A stretch of 64,000 bases of DNA from Acridotheres tristis (taxonomy: Eukaryota > Chordata > Aves > Passeriformes > Sturnidae). The first letter of the stretch is position 1; each line of letters opens with the position of its first letter. The DNA lies in assembly GCA_037013685.1 (NCBI GenBank), contig CM072899.1, positions 10,768,479-10,832,478 on the forward strand. Reading direction: 5' to 3'. The notes below the pieces were generated by a model. The model did not search any database. It saw only the letters and a program-made list of their open reading frames with translations, and was not told the origin of the DNA. This document shows positions 13,301 through 25,341 of this stretch, in pieces. The translations under genes and the position numbers were made by a program.

Positions 13301-16300
13301 CCCCAGGTCTGTCCCCATTGCCTGCATTTTTTTTCCTGTCTCTCTTAACCTGAACAACTCTGCAACAACCTCAAATCAATAAAACAAAGAAAGGCAAGGC
13401 AAGCTGCCACTAAAAACCACCTGCTTTAAAAAGATCAGCTAGAATTATTTGCTGCTACACAACAAATTTCTGCCTGCTCAGTCCCCTGGTTGCTGCGCTG
13501 TAGATGCCCAAGATGGAGCAGGATGCAGAGGTGGAGGGACCAGACAGCATCCCCTTCCTCAGTGCACAGAGCAGTTGGCTCTGCTGCAGCTGCAATTTGC
13601 ACCATATGTTCATGTAAGTGATGAAGCAGGGATGGCCACAGCCCTTCCCTTGCTTGTGGAGCTGAGAAACCCCAGTGGGGGAGCCCAGAGACCATCCTTC
13701 TGCATCCAGCTGAGAGTTTATCAAAGGGCATCCCCCCGGCTGCTGGGACAGACAGGCGGCTCCTGCACGTGAGCTCTGCTTTTGCCTGGGGGACAGAGGC
13801 TCTTCTCTGCTCTGCACAGAAAAGGTTAAGGGAAAGCAAAATTTCTGAGAAATACCAGCATGCTGGTTGTGACAAATGCACAAATTGGAGGCGATATGGA
13901 ATGCAGATGTATGTAAACACTCATGAAATTATCCAATCCCTCCTGCATAATGTGGCCTCGCAGCCACAGAGGCTCTGAGCACTCAGAGAGGCCAAGCCAG
14001 TTTAGATCCATGCAAATCAGGGAAAAGATGCTGTACAGGTAAGGTAAGAGTAGGAAAACAATGAGGGAAGAAGACACCTTGTCATTAAATTAAAGATGGT
14101 CCTGCTTGGCAGCAGGACACCCTGTCTTTGGGATTGGAGTCAGTGGGAGTTTCAAGAGCTGCTTCCCTGCTCTTCCTGCAAACACCTTCAACCGTCAATC
14201 TCTGACCACTTTACAGGGGCTGGGATGGTAAATGCCACGTTACACATATTGAACCAATTGTCCTAAGATCACACCATGAACCCTGGAAACAGAAACCAGG
14301 AGTCCTGACTCCCACATCCTTGTCCTAACCACTTCATCTGTGCCCTCCATAGCTGTTGCCATGGAGATCATTTCAGTGCCACCCATTCTTTACCAGGACA
14401 TCACTGAAATGGTCCAGCAAAAAACATCCTTCCGTGTTCCTGCTTCCATGGTGAGCTGCAGCAGGGCTGGGGCAGAGGTGAACAGCTTTCAAGGCTTTCT
14501 CCACAAGAGAGCCCCTTTTTAATATCAAGCTCACATATTTTCTATTTACCTACTGCCAGCTGCACCTGCCCTGATCCCAGCCATAAGCCTCAGCAGAAGT
14601 TAATCTCCCCATCCCCACATTGCACCTGCAAAGCCTCAACTCCACTTTTCATAATGGTCTGTATGAACAGATCTCTTTCATTAATCCCCCACCTTGCTCT
14701 GGCCCCCAGAGAGCTTCTCGGCACCAGCCATCTCCACTGTTCCAGCGCTTCAAGCTGGATTTTGAGATGAGAGAAGCCTCTTGAGCACAGGATTTTCTGA
14801 TTAAAATAGAGAGGGTGAGGGACACATAAAAAAATGAAGAGCAGAGAAGACGTCCCATATTCTTCCAGGGAACTTAAAAAATTTAAACTCTTGGGAATAA
14901 AGGAATAGAAGTGAAAACATTAGGTGCTGAACTGCCAAAGATATCTCACTCCCCTACCCCTCAGTGGGAGCATTGGGACTCACCAACCATCCTACTGAGG
15001 ATCCAAAAACCCTTTTCCAAGAACAACTAAATCTGTAGGCTTCAGGGAAAGGTAAACAAGCACCCACACATATAAATAAAGCATGGTAATAAATGTCTTA
15101 ATAATTAGCAGTGATACAGATGCAGCTGAGCAAACAGCCCCGGATCCAAAAAAACAAACAAGCCTTCTGCTTTCTGTCCTAGCTCCAGTGATAATTGCTT
15201 GCACGCTTCATCACAGGGGATCCCAAAGCTCTTAGTAAATAGAGACAGGGATGTCTATGGAGTGGAAGCTGGGAGAGGCAATGGAGAGGTGCAAACTGAC
15301 TGCATGGGCTCCCAAAAGGCACCTTTGGATCCAGCACAGTCACTGCCCACTGGTGCCACAAGGTGGGTGTATGGCCACACAGAGCATCTCCAGCAAATCC
15401 CTCTGCTCTCCAGGAACCCCACTTTCAGATTGCTGAGGGGGAAGAAAAGAGACTGAGGAAAACTGGGCATGTTTCCCTGCCTTGCAGAGCAGATCCAGCC
15501 CACATCTGTGTTCATATGGCTGCTCCAAAGCTGCCATTGGGCTCAGTGGGACAGCCCTGAGCAGAACTTGGCATCTGTGCTCGTCCAGGCTGTCTAGGAC
15601 AAGACTAACACTCGGGAAGGAACAAATCTACAAGACTTTACTCTCAGTTATTTTTCGCTCAATTATACCAGAGGGAAATCATATTACGAGAGGGATCAAT
15701 AAGGAAAACAGAGCTGGAGGAAGGAAGAGAGCAGTACAGAAACACACACGCTCACACAAACCCCTCTCTTCTGAACTCCAGCTGCAAAAATCCCAACCCT
15801 TTGAACTTTCCCTTTGAGTCCTGAGCTTTTCTAGCTTTTTTCCTTCTTTTTTTTTTATTTCCCCTCCAGACTCAAGGATGCATTTCTAACCTTAGAAAGA
15901 AAATCTGCCTTCTGTAACAGTCATTAATTGGCTTTGGGGAATCTGGGCCACCAGATATGCCCCTAATCCTATACACAGTTCCAGTTCCATGTTCAGAGTT
16001 GGGTTGGCTGGCACTTCTCTCTGCAAGAGACTTGTTAGGGGAATTAACTGCTTTCTTCAGCCACTGCAGCTGTCTGGCTCAATATATATTTTTTAATATG
16101 GGGGGGGAAGGAGAGGAAAAAGCAGTCAGCAGATCATGTTGAGGAGACACTGATGTGAATTTTTCTCTTTCTAAATAGCACATTTCTGCATTATCAAGAC
16201 ACACAAAGCATTGTCAATCACCTTGTCCTAATACAAAAGCAAAGAGCTTGCCAAAAGGTTGGCAGCAATCAGCACATCCTTGTGGGTGGCAGGGTGTTGA

Positions 16301-18894
16301 GAGTGAGTGCCAGTTTGATAGGAGCTGTTTCGACTGGGAGGGTGTTTGTCATGATTTAAAATGTTAAACCGTGGAAGTGGTACATAAAGGATGACACAAA
16401 AATGTCTGAAGAACACATCCACGTGGCTTCTTCTCAAAGATCCTGGGAGCTAAACACAGCTCAGGGTTGTGAATTCCCAGCTGCCCTTAGGAAAACTTTA
16501 GTCCAAACCTCTTCCAGTGCTGGGGGGATTTACGAAGCAGTCACCAATTGTAATTCACCGTTTCCCCAGGTGGTTCTGCCTCCAGACACTGCTCACACAT
16601 GCAGGGCATCTCCAGGCAGCAGGTGGGAGATCTGCCTCCACAACATGGGGGAAGTGATTCCTGCAGAAGATAATTCAGGCAGGGGTCAAACTTAGGTGCC
16701 CTAAGCCTCTTCCCAGAGATCCCACTCTCATATCCTTTCCAGTACATACCAACAAGAATCAAAATTAAATCAAAATTGAATTGAATTACTGTCTTGAACA
16801 AAAAGAAGCCTATTCACCAATCCAAACACATATGAGAATCCTCACTAGAAGGAAAAAAAACCCCACCTATTGTTTATTAAATTATTCTTTTTCTTATTAC
16901 TGTCACTCCTGGTTCAGACTGAGGCATTGAAAAGCTACGAGACACATTGATCTTGTGTTATTTCCCATTTAATACTGAAGCACTTGAAGCTCATGGGAAA
17001 GGTCATTCTGTTCACATCTCTACCTGAGGAGATTTGGATTGCACAAACGAACACCCAGACACTCAAGTCTCCCACCTATCACACATGGCTATCCTTTTTG
17101 GATCAAATCCTGCCAGGATCCTGCTACATTTAGCATCCTGTTGGTGTTTTTTTGAGATGTAGAGTGTCGTTTAAAAGGAGAAAAGCCAGCACAGGATGGA
17201 GTCGAGAGGCACTCCAGCTGGAATGCTATCCTGGAAACCGCCATAAACTGTAGAGGTGAACTCCAAATGAAAGATCACACAGCAGGGACCTGGAGGTAAG
17301 CAGATGGCTTTGAGGACTGGGAGTCTCACACCAGCTACAAGCAAGTAATTATCAGTAAGTCACAGCTGGGCTGGACGACATGAGCAGGTGAAAATGTGAC
17401 TATGCTAGGGTGACATGCTAGTGTGATCACACTGCCAGCATCCTCTGACACTTCTCTTCTTCCCTTGCTGGCCCTAATGCTACTGAATGTAGGGATTATT
17501 TCCTTTAGAGAAATCAGAGACATTTCGCCTTAGGAAGCCTCTAAAAACAGGGGTGGGAAGGAAGTTGACAAGATGCTCTGAAGTGGTGGATGAGTGCAGC
17601 TATCACTGCAAGAGGTGAGGAGCACATCCAGACAAATGTAGAGTTTGCCAAAGTGGCTTTTGAGACCTGGTGAGGCACAAGCTAAGGTTAGGAGGGAGAT
17701 TTCTTCAGCCAGAGCTTGTGAGAGCAGCCTGGGGCCACAATATGGGAGTGACATTTCCGCTAGGCTTGGCCATGAGGACAGGAAAAACTGCCTTCCTCAC
17801 TGCCTGCTGTCCACGTGGGTCTGCACTTGAACAAATACAGACAGGCTGTTCTGAAATCTTGGAATTTGCCCCCCTCCTGAGTTTCTGGCTGTAAGCAGGA
17901 ACTTCCAGTTGAGAGGGAGCAGCTAACACCAAATTTCAGATCCAAAACTGTGGGCTGGTCTGTAAAAGCCAAACTAATTTCAGCAGCCAGTCTGCTCCCC
18001 GTGTCTGGCTTTTTTTCTCCGTCTTCTTTGTCCAATATGTCTAGAGTGTAGATATATGGACAAAGTCAAGGGAAGGACCATGCATTTGGTTTTTTGCATC
18101 TCTAGAAATGAGAGCAAGGAAAGGGATGATGCTGCAATGTCTTCTCCAGTGCCTGCAAGTTACTGCCAAATAAGTTTACAACTCTTCATATCTATCATTG
18201 TGAAATTCTTGAGCAACAAGCTGATTTCTGCCTTTGCTGAAACCTGGAAGCTCCTGGCCATTTCCTCATTGCTGGGCTTGGCAGCAGGAAGAGGTTCTGA
18301 GCCCCCCAGTGCTGAGCCAGCTGCAAACACACAAAAGCTTTTTTGCTAGAAATTACTACAAATATCATTCAAGCAAGGTAAATCAGACCCCACACCTCCC
18401 TCAGACACCCTCCTCTTCTGCATTAGCTTTCTAGCAGTGCTGTAGAGGTCTCCTGCAAAGGACCACCTGATGCTTTCGGACAAAGGAGAGAAAAAGCATC
18501 TCATCAATGAAGGCAAACATACTCTTCCTCCCCGCTGCCTCACCTCTTCCCCCTCCTTGCCCCCATCATGCTGTCTCTTTTTTCTTTTTTTGGCACACCA
18601 GGAAATTCTGACAGATTTGGGCAAAGGCAGGCAGCTCTATCACAGCCGGTGTGCCGGGGATGTCAGAGTCACATCCTCTGCTTTTCCCCTTTTTTCAGCG
18701 GTGCTGGGAGCCAGCCCCTTGGATCGACTGGCAGATGACATGCCTGGCTGGGCTGAGGCACTCACATCGACGTTTCCCCAGGGTGCTGCTCCTGATGGAG
18801 GTTGCAGCAGGAGCTAAAAGCTGCATACAGATAACTCTTCCTTCCCCTTGCTTCCTCTCCTTCTTCCCTTTCAGCAATTCAGAGAGAAGAGGGT

Positions 18895-19080
18895 GAAGAA
18901 AATGGCACTTGGATTAAATAAACTAACAATCAGCACGCAGGGCTTTTAGCTGTAAGTGAGCCAAGTGTCCTGTAACATTAAATAAATGCAAGATTAACCT
19001 TCAAGGCTTCCACACTAAATTATTTATCTTGAGAGGCAAAGAGGTCGAGATTGAAACAAAGGGTAAATATTTGAGGAGCG
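18895..19080. promoter_or_regulatory. Candidate conserved non-coding element
   Basis: Repeat-free AT-rich block: TTGGATTAAATAAACTAAC, TAACATTAAATAAATGC, GATTAACC, CTAAATTATTTATC and TTGAAACAAAGGG. Adjacent to the element at 19.3 kb. Confidence 0.3.
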
Positions 19081-19309
19081 CAGTGAGTGCGCTGGCTCTG
19101 TGGCTGTTTGCCCACGGTGCCACTGCTGCCAGCACTTCCCTGCTTGGGGACAGCCGTGGGCTGGCTCTGTCCCCAGCCCATCCTGGGATTCAGCTGTGAG
19201 AGCAGCAGAGGGGACAGCCCTTGTGCCACCAGCCATGGCATCCTGCCTGGCAGAGGTTGTGAGCTTGGGGGAGAGCCCGAGTGACCTGACAGAGGCTGAT
19301 AAGTTGTTG

Positions 19310-19640
19310 TGATTTCACTGAGCATCCCAGGCTCCGCAATTAGCAGTTGCATCTGCCTTCTGTACTGGAGTATTATTAACTGCATGATTTACATCCAACC
19401 ATTTCTGCTGCCACTGTAGGCAGGGAATTACCTGATAACAAAATATCCTGCTGTTCATGCTAAGTGACAGACTCAGAAATATTAGTCTGTTTAATCAAAG
19501 CACTAACAACAGCAAATAGATGAAAATATTTTGCCATTCCCTAGCTGATCTCCCCTGTTAAGATCTTTAAGAATTATTCTGTCAAAGATATGCCAATTAT
19601 TTTCCTTTCAGTAAAAAAATCTAAAATGTATCCACTACTG
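19310..19640. promoter_or_regulatory. Candidate conserved non-coding element
   Basis: About 330 bp of unique AT-rich sequence containing GCAATTAGCAG, GTATTATTAACTGCATG, ACCTGATAACAAAAT, GTTTAATCAAAGC, GAATTATTC and GCCAATTATTTTCC. Dense homeodomain-, GATA- and SOX-like words without low-complexity decay. Confidence 0.4.
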
Positions 19641-20648
19641 GGAAAGCATACAGCATCTGTTTAACGGTGAATTGCAACTTTACAGTGCATTTTAACATAA
19701 GAAACACAAAAAGCACCTATGGCCAGGACCGATGTAATTAGTCAGGATGCACAACACCTTAAATCCCCATCTCTGTACTTTCTAGAACTTCCAGACTTCA
19801 GAGGGAGAAGCAGCCAGGATCTCAGTGTTAACTCACCCGAAAAAACCTCCCCTAAAACACATTTCCCTAGAAAGAGCATCACCAAATCACTAATCAATGA
19901 CTGCTTGCAGTGTCCATTTCTTCACCCACACTTCTGTCTCAGTCTGGTACAGAGGCAGAGCACTGCAGATGCCACAGACCTCACAAGATCACTACACACT
20001 GAGGCACTGCCCAGCATCTGCCACAGATTTAGTGCTAGATGCAAAAAAATGGAGGGGATGATAAAACTGCAACCCATCAAATAAAAACATTTCAGCTACT
20101 TGTCAATACACCAAATTTACAACATCATATTGGAAGTGTGTGCAAGAGGGAGCAAGACCAGGCTGCCCTCTGTCCCAAGCTGGTACTCAGCAGGATGGAT
20201 GGAACTTCTCTGGCAGCTTCTCAGTCTGTCCCATCCATGTACACTGCATTAAACCCCTCGAAAGGTGTAAGGTCAGGGATGGATTTTCTCTGAGTGAAGG
20301 GAATCACTGGAGTAAGATTTTGCCATCCTTCACAGCAGGGTGTGTGCTTTCGACTGTTGGATCATCTGCTTATGTCCATGTAGCAAAGCCTACTAAAGTT
20401 GCTATTTCAGAAATCAAAGGCATTGGCACTGCTCTTGATCCCTCAGTGCCTCTGAGGAGTGTTTCAGCCTCTAGAACAGGGTGTGGGTGTGCCACAGGCT
20501 CCCCCATAAAACACTGTATGCTTTCCCTCCTGCCCCTCTCCCCCTTGCACCGAAGCCTCACTCACCACACACAGAGCTGCTTGCCAAAATAACCCTTCAC
20601 CCCCAGCACTCCTGTGAGACCCCAAGACACATCCAGAAGTAGTGTAGA

Positions 20649-20930
20649 TCACAGAATCATAGACTAGATTGGGTTGGGAGAAACCTTAAAACTATCCAGT
20701 TCCAACCCCCCTGCCATGGGCAGGGACACCTTCCACTTGACCAAATTGTTCAAAACGCTGTTCAACCTGGCCTTGAACACTTTCAGGGATGGGACATCCA
20801 TAGCCTGTCTGGGCAACTTGTGCCGGACCTCACCAACCTCAAAGCCATGAATTTATTCCTAATATTGAACATAAGTCTACCATTTTTCAGTTTGAAGCCA
20901 TCACTCCTTGTCCTATCATTTCCAGGTGAC
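20649..20930 (-). mobile_element. CR1 LINE, 3'-terminal fragment
   Basis: On the plus strand it begins TCACAGAATCATAGA, the reverse complement of the CR1 terminal octamer repeat (TTCTATGATTCTGTGA). It continues through GGTTGGGAG, CCCCCCTGCCATGGGCAGGGACACCTTCCACT, and GGCCTTGAACACTTTCAGGGATGGGACATCC, to a stretch matching AAGGAGTGATGGCTTCAAACTGAAAAA in the opposite sense. These are classic landmarks of the last ~300 bp of avian CR1. The insertion is truncated at its 5' side with no ORF2 retained, as usual for CR1, and modestly diverged. Confidence 0.95.
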
Positions 20931-21234
20931 AGCAGGAATAAAGCTGGAGATGAGATGCACAAAGGGAGGAGGCACCTGCCCCTCCTGCCATGGGATGTGC
21001 AATGCCTTCACTCATCAGTAGATGAAGGTTTTCCCTCTGCTGCCAAAGAGCAGGAATTTTAGGGTAGGATAAGTGAGGTGAGCAAGCTGTGAAACCCAAG
21101 TGGCACTGAGATACATTGCTTTCTACCAATTATGAGTATGACAATAGGCAAAGAAGCCATAGCAACAAAAACTTGACCTGTTCCACTCCAGAGGTGCAGC
21201 TGAAGCCTATTCTAGCTGTAATGTAGTCTCTTAA

Positions 21235-21390
21235 CACCTACTGCTATTAATGGTTCCTGCATAATAAGGGGGATTACAGATCTATTATGGTTCTGTCACC
21301 TCCTAAAGAATATGCCATTAATCATGATCATTTATTTGCAAATTGGTTTATAATTTTGCAAATCTTTTGCAAATTACTTTAAATAGCAGA
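21235..21390. promoter_or_regulatory. Candidate element with three TTTGCAAAT sites
   Basis: TTTGCAAAT occurs at 21335-21343, 21355-21363 and 21366-21374. The first is in the perfect palindrome ATTTGCAAAT. Spacings are 20 and 11 bp, close to two and one helical turns. Upstream lie GCTATTAATGG and GCCATTAATCATGATCAT. The word is close to POU octamer and C/EBP-like palindromes. Motifs and spacing are seen directly; function is inferred. Confidence 0.45.
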
Positions 21391-22124
21391 GTGGGGGGCA
21401 AGGGACTTTCAAAGCAGACTTACATGCTATTTCCCTCCTTGGCTAATGACCCATTTGAGCCAAATCACTGTTTGTGCACGTCTGCATATGTATATAGGTA
21501 TTTATGTATGGGAGCAAACTGGATGAGCACAACCAAACACCTGAGTGACAGCTGGCAGAGAACACATAGGACAGTGTATCTGTTTCTGCACAGATACCTT
21601 TTTACAGGCTGATTTTCACCCGGATAGCTTTTACAGATGACAAGCAGCTGAGTATTTGTGTGTGCCTGCCCACAGGTGACACCCCTGCCTGGGACACAGT
21701 GAATATCCCTGTGTGCATTTCCTTGGCCTTTCACCAACTGGTGTGCATGACATTTGGAGGTTGGGCCCAAAATTCACATCCTCCTCACCTCAGATGTGCA
21801 AAACCTTGCTGTTACACCTCACTCCTGAGCCAGCAGCTAATTCTCTCTGAGCAACTAACAGCCCCTTCAGCTGCTTGAGAAGTCCTGCAGGGCAGAGCAC
21901 AGGACAGGAACACACTGAACCCTTCCCACATCCCACATCAGTCCAGGGCTGGGTGAGCACAGATTAACCCCCTACCCTGCCACCTTCACCCCCAGTTTCT
22001 GTGAGGCTCTGCCCTTCTTTCCAGCTTTCCTTTAAACTCACCCCCAAATCCCCTCACCTACTGGAGCCTCCCCTCCACTCTTCTCATCTCCAGCCTTTTG
22101 CATCCATCCCTGCTTCCCACCCCC

Positions 22125-22345
22125 GCGGATTAAGTAGACTTTGCCTGGATTACAGCTGCCAATCAAGTTCAAGTGCATTTTTAATAGTTTAATTTGTGGC
22201 ACAAGGTTTCAAATAAAATCATCAAGTGCAGTCGATTAAACTCATTAAGTCCTTACGGACTCGTCTGTGTACTGTGCTGTTATCAGATTCAGAGACATGA
22301 GAATTAATTAGGCTGCTGTTATCCTTTGTCTGGATTACTGTGCCA
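22125..22345. promoter_or_regulatory. Candidate conserved non-coding element
   Basis: One of the most enhancer-like blocks in the window. It has GGATTAAG, GCCAATCAAG, TTTTAATAGTTTAATTTGTGG, AAATAAAATCATC, a CpG-bearing GTCGATTAAACTCATTAAG, TATCAG, GAATTAATTAGG (TTAATTA at 22304-22310), CCTTTGTCTGG and GGATTACTG. It contrasts with GC-rich CT-rich sequence on its left. Confidence 0.45.
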
Positions 22346-23191
22346 GGCCCAGCAGCCGGGTGTTTTCCTGTGAAAGCATGAGGTCCATAATCTCCTTACG
22401 AGCAGAACCAGGGAGACAGTGGCCTAAGAGATTTCTTCAGCAGTCCTCAAAGATCAAACAACACGGAGCACACTGTTCTTTGATTTGTTTTTTCTTTTCC
22501 CCTGGCTTTCCTTCTCTTTTTTTTCCCCTTACCTGCACAGCACAGCTCATGACTAAAGGCAGTTCAGTGGTAAAAGGGCAGGTGAGTAGCAATGGGCTGC
22601 TGGTAGCAGGGCTCCACACACTCATCACCCCTTCCAGACTACACCAGGGATGTCCTGCAAGGTTGCTTCTGCTCCAAAGGGGTGCCCAACAGCCCTAAAA
22701 CTTCTCTGTTGGGGCTATTTCTCCACTGCCACATCCTCTGGGTCACTGCCCACATGTGGGGAGAGAGACTAAGGGTACCCAAAGGGACTAAGACTACCCA
22801 CTGCAGAGACCCAGAGTAGTGTGAAAGTACAGCTGATGCACTGCACAGCACACCAGGATGCCCCAGATGCCATCCTTTCTGCAGCGAGTGTCACATCTCC
22901 AGCACATGCTTTACTTGCCCCTGGGAGCCAATGCAGGTGGTGACCTGCTTGGAGATGCAGATGTGCAGGTGGAAGGACAGTGCAAGCTGCTGCCAGGTCT
23001 GTACAGATCTAAAGGTGAGGGTGTACTGAGGTGAGCACCCATGGGTGTGCTGCAATCACAGTGGGCAGATGGGCCAAGGTGAAGATAAACAGGATAAATG
23101 TAAACACCCTGCACCTGACTGTACTTCCACTTGCAGTATTGTGGCCCCTACCCACAGAGCAGGATCCCACTACACAAACACCAACACTACA

Positions 23192-23218
23192 CAAACTATA
23201 TATTCTCTATATAGTTTG
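23192..23218. repeat. Perfect inverted repeat, 11-bp arms with 5-nt loop
   Basis: CAAACTATATA (23192-23202), loop TTCTC, TATATAGTTTG (23208-23218). The left arm overlaps the second copy of a direct repeat ACTACACAAAC (23169-23179 and 23186-23196). The arms are AT-rich and short for a microRNA precursor, so this is most likely a chance or slippage-derived palindrome. Confidence 0.9.
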
Positions 23219-25159
23219 CCCCCTACTCTGCTTTATGGAGCAGAAATACATATTATACATGTATCTCAATAGGGCTTTTAACAAGTAAATTCTCACATTT
23301 GTTACACCAACACAGGAAACCAGTGCCTGTACCATGCAAAGGCCAATATAGGGAGCTGGACCACTGGACCTTTGCAGCACAGGGGAGGCTTATGGACTGC
23401 CTTCCCACCCCAGCAAGATCCAGCCACAGGCCTGAGTAAGTGAAGATGATACCAGAGATTAATTTAAGTACCACAGGCAGATAAGCATCTCTGACTCTCT
23501 AATGCCATGAGGAACTTCACTGGGATCAAGGATCTGAAAATCCCTCCCCTCATAGTAAGACTGCATCTCATTTATCGAAGTCAGCTATTACAGAGGAGGG
23601 CAGGAGGTGTGAGATGCACAGCAAGTGATGGCAAGTGGGTGCCCATGTGTGAGGGTTGCTGCCTCAGTCAGACCTTTGATAGTGAAGTTAGCTGGTCCTT
23701 GACAAAGCAGTTATTTCCCAGAGCAACCTGTGTGCAGGACGGCCTTAAAAAGGCATATTGCAACAAAGGGGTTTATCCAAAAGGCTTTTCTGGTGGACAC
23801 AAATCCTTTCCAATGGGTCAGCAGCTCGCAAATACGCTGCAACAAATTTATGAGAACATAACCATGCTGTAAAGAGACAATCTTAAGGGACAAAGAAAAG
23901 TAATCCATATTTAGGCTGGCAAGGGTTTTGTGCTTGCTAACAGTCCTGCTGAATTGCATTTGAGGGGAGCTGAACTATAGCAATTTCTAAACTAAATCGC
24001 TTGGGCCTGCCAGTACTTTTACCAGTTTATTACAGAAATTTACTCACAAGGGTCAGTGACCCCTCAATCAATGACTCCCCCAGGTGACTTTCTGAGCCAC
24101 ATTAAGCTACGAGCATTTGCTCTCATTCCCTCTGATGTTCTCTTTCTCTGCTCCTCCTCTCCCACTTCCCATTTCATTCGTGTCCACTGAATCCCTTCTT
24201 TTTTTCTCTCCATTGTCAAATCAAGGAAGTAGGGTACAATGTGACAAGACAGTGTCAGCGGAACAATAAGGGATGTAGACAAAAAGGAGCAACAGAGAGG
24301 CAAAAGGGCTGGGAAGGGATGCCGAGAAGCCTGAATGTGATGGAGGGCAAAGGGAGCTGTGAGGAGCTGCAGGAATGGCAGTAAGGCAGCTGCACATTGT
24401 GGAAAGATGAGGATTTTCATACCTGCTTCCCTATGAAGACAAGGATATGGAAGAGAGCAAAGATGCAGCCTCCAAGATGCAAAAGGTGTCCAGAACCATT
24501 TTAGCTACTAAGGTGCAGAGAAAACAATGGCAGCTGCAGGGCAGAAGGGGAGGAAGAGGCATTAGGATTTGGTGCAGAGGGGGAGGACTAAAGGGCAGAG
24601 CAGAGGTATGGGCAAGAGGAAAAAATTAGAAAGTCTGATGGCACTGAAGGAGATAAAAAAGAGAGCTGTCTTTTTAATGGAGAGGAGTGCACTCCCTCCA
24701 ATTGTGGGCAGCCAAGAGTGTCAGGTGAATTCTGCTCCCCTTTCCTAAAAGTGAGTGTAGACAGTCATGCATTCCCTGAGCCCAGAACATCTGCACTTGG
24801 ACAAGATGAATCCTGCTGAAACCTTGTGTCACTTTAACCAAATTTACGCAGGTTCAGAGCACTTTTCTGTGACTGGGCAAGGTCTCCAGGCCTGGCATAA
24901 AGTATTTCCCCAGCAGAAATGTAAGCTAAAAAAATTCTTCTGGAAATACTTAATACACATCCCTGGAATATAAATTGCTGAAAGTATTAAGGCAATCCAG
25001 TCTACAACAGGATTTCTGCTGCTGCCCCAGCCCAGCCAACCTCCTCCTGCTTCTGCAGTTCTCCACGGATTATTAATCACATGTGAAAACATACAGAGTG
25101 AGCAGGCTTCCTTTTTCCTTTCCAAATCCAAAAGAGTCTCCTTGCAGTGTCCCCTTCTC

Positions 25160-25330
25160 ACTCATTTGTTTTTTCTTTCTTCTCCCCCATCCACGCTTAA
25201 GAAATTGATAAATGTCTCTTTAAGGACGCGTCTGCCGCCTTGCCGCGCACCCTTATAAATCAGATAAATATCTCAAGGATCCTTATCCTGGGAAAATTGA
25301 GATAATTGCACTAAATTGAAGAGCCTCTTT
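25160..25330. promoter_or_regulatory. Candidate element with five GATA cores and a CpG-rich centre
   Basis: GATA cores lie at 25207-25210, 25263-25266, 25269-25272 (reverse), 25284-25287 (reverse) and 25301-25304. A CpG-rich core GGACGCGTCTGCCGCCTTGC followed by a CCTTATAAATC word sits between the first and second. The CpG cluster is unusual in this AT-rich setting and argues against neutral decay. Confidence 0.45.
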
Positions 25331-25341
25331 TTTTTTTTTTT
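25328..25341. repeat. Poly-T run of about 14
   Basis: Homopolymer directly to the right of the GATA-rich block at 25.2-25.3 kb. Confidence 0.9.

Larger units (their letters stand above)
1..20648. other. Gene-free flank, left part
   Basis: No coding exon, RNA gene or clear transposon could be supported. Short open frames overlap on all strands and have no recognisable domains. Features within it are the pyrimidine repeat at 3.66 kb and the candidate elements listed separately. Otherwise the sequence is unique, mildly CT/CA-rich non-coding DNA. Diverged repeats could be missed by eye. Confidence 0.7.
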
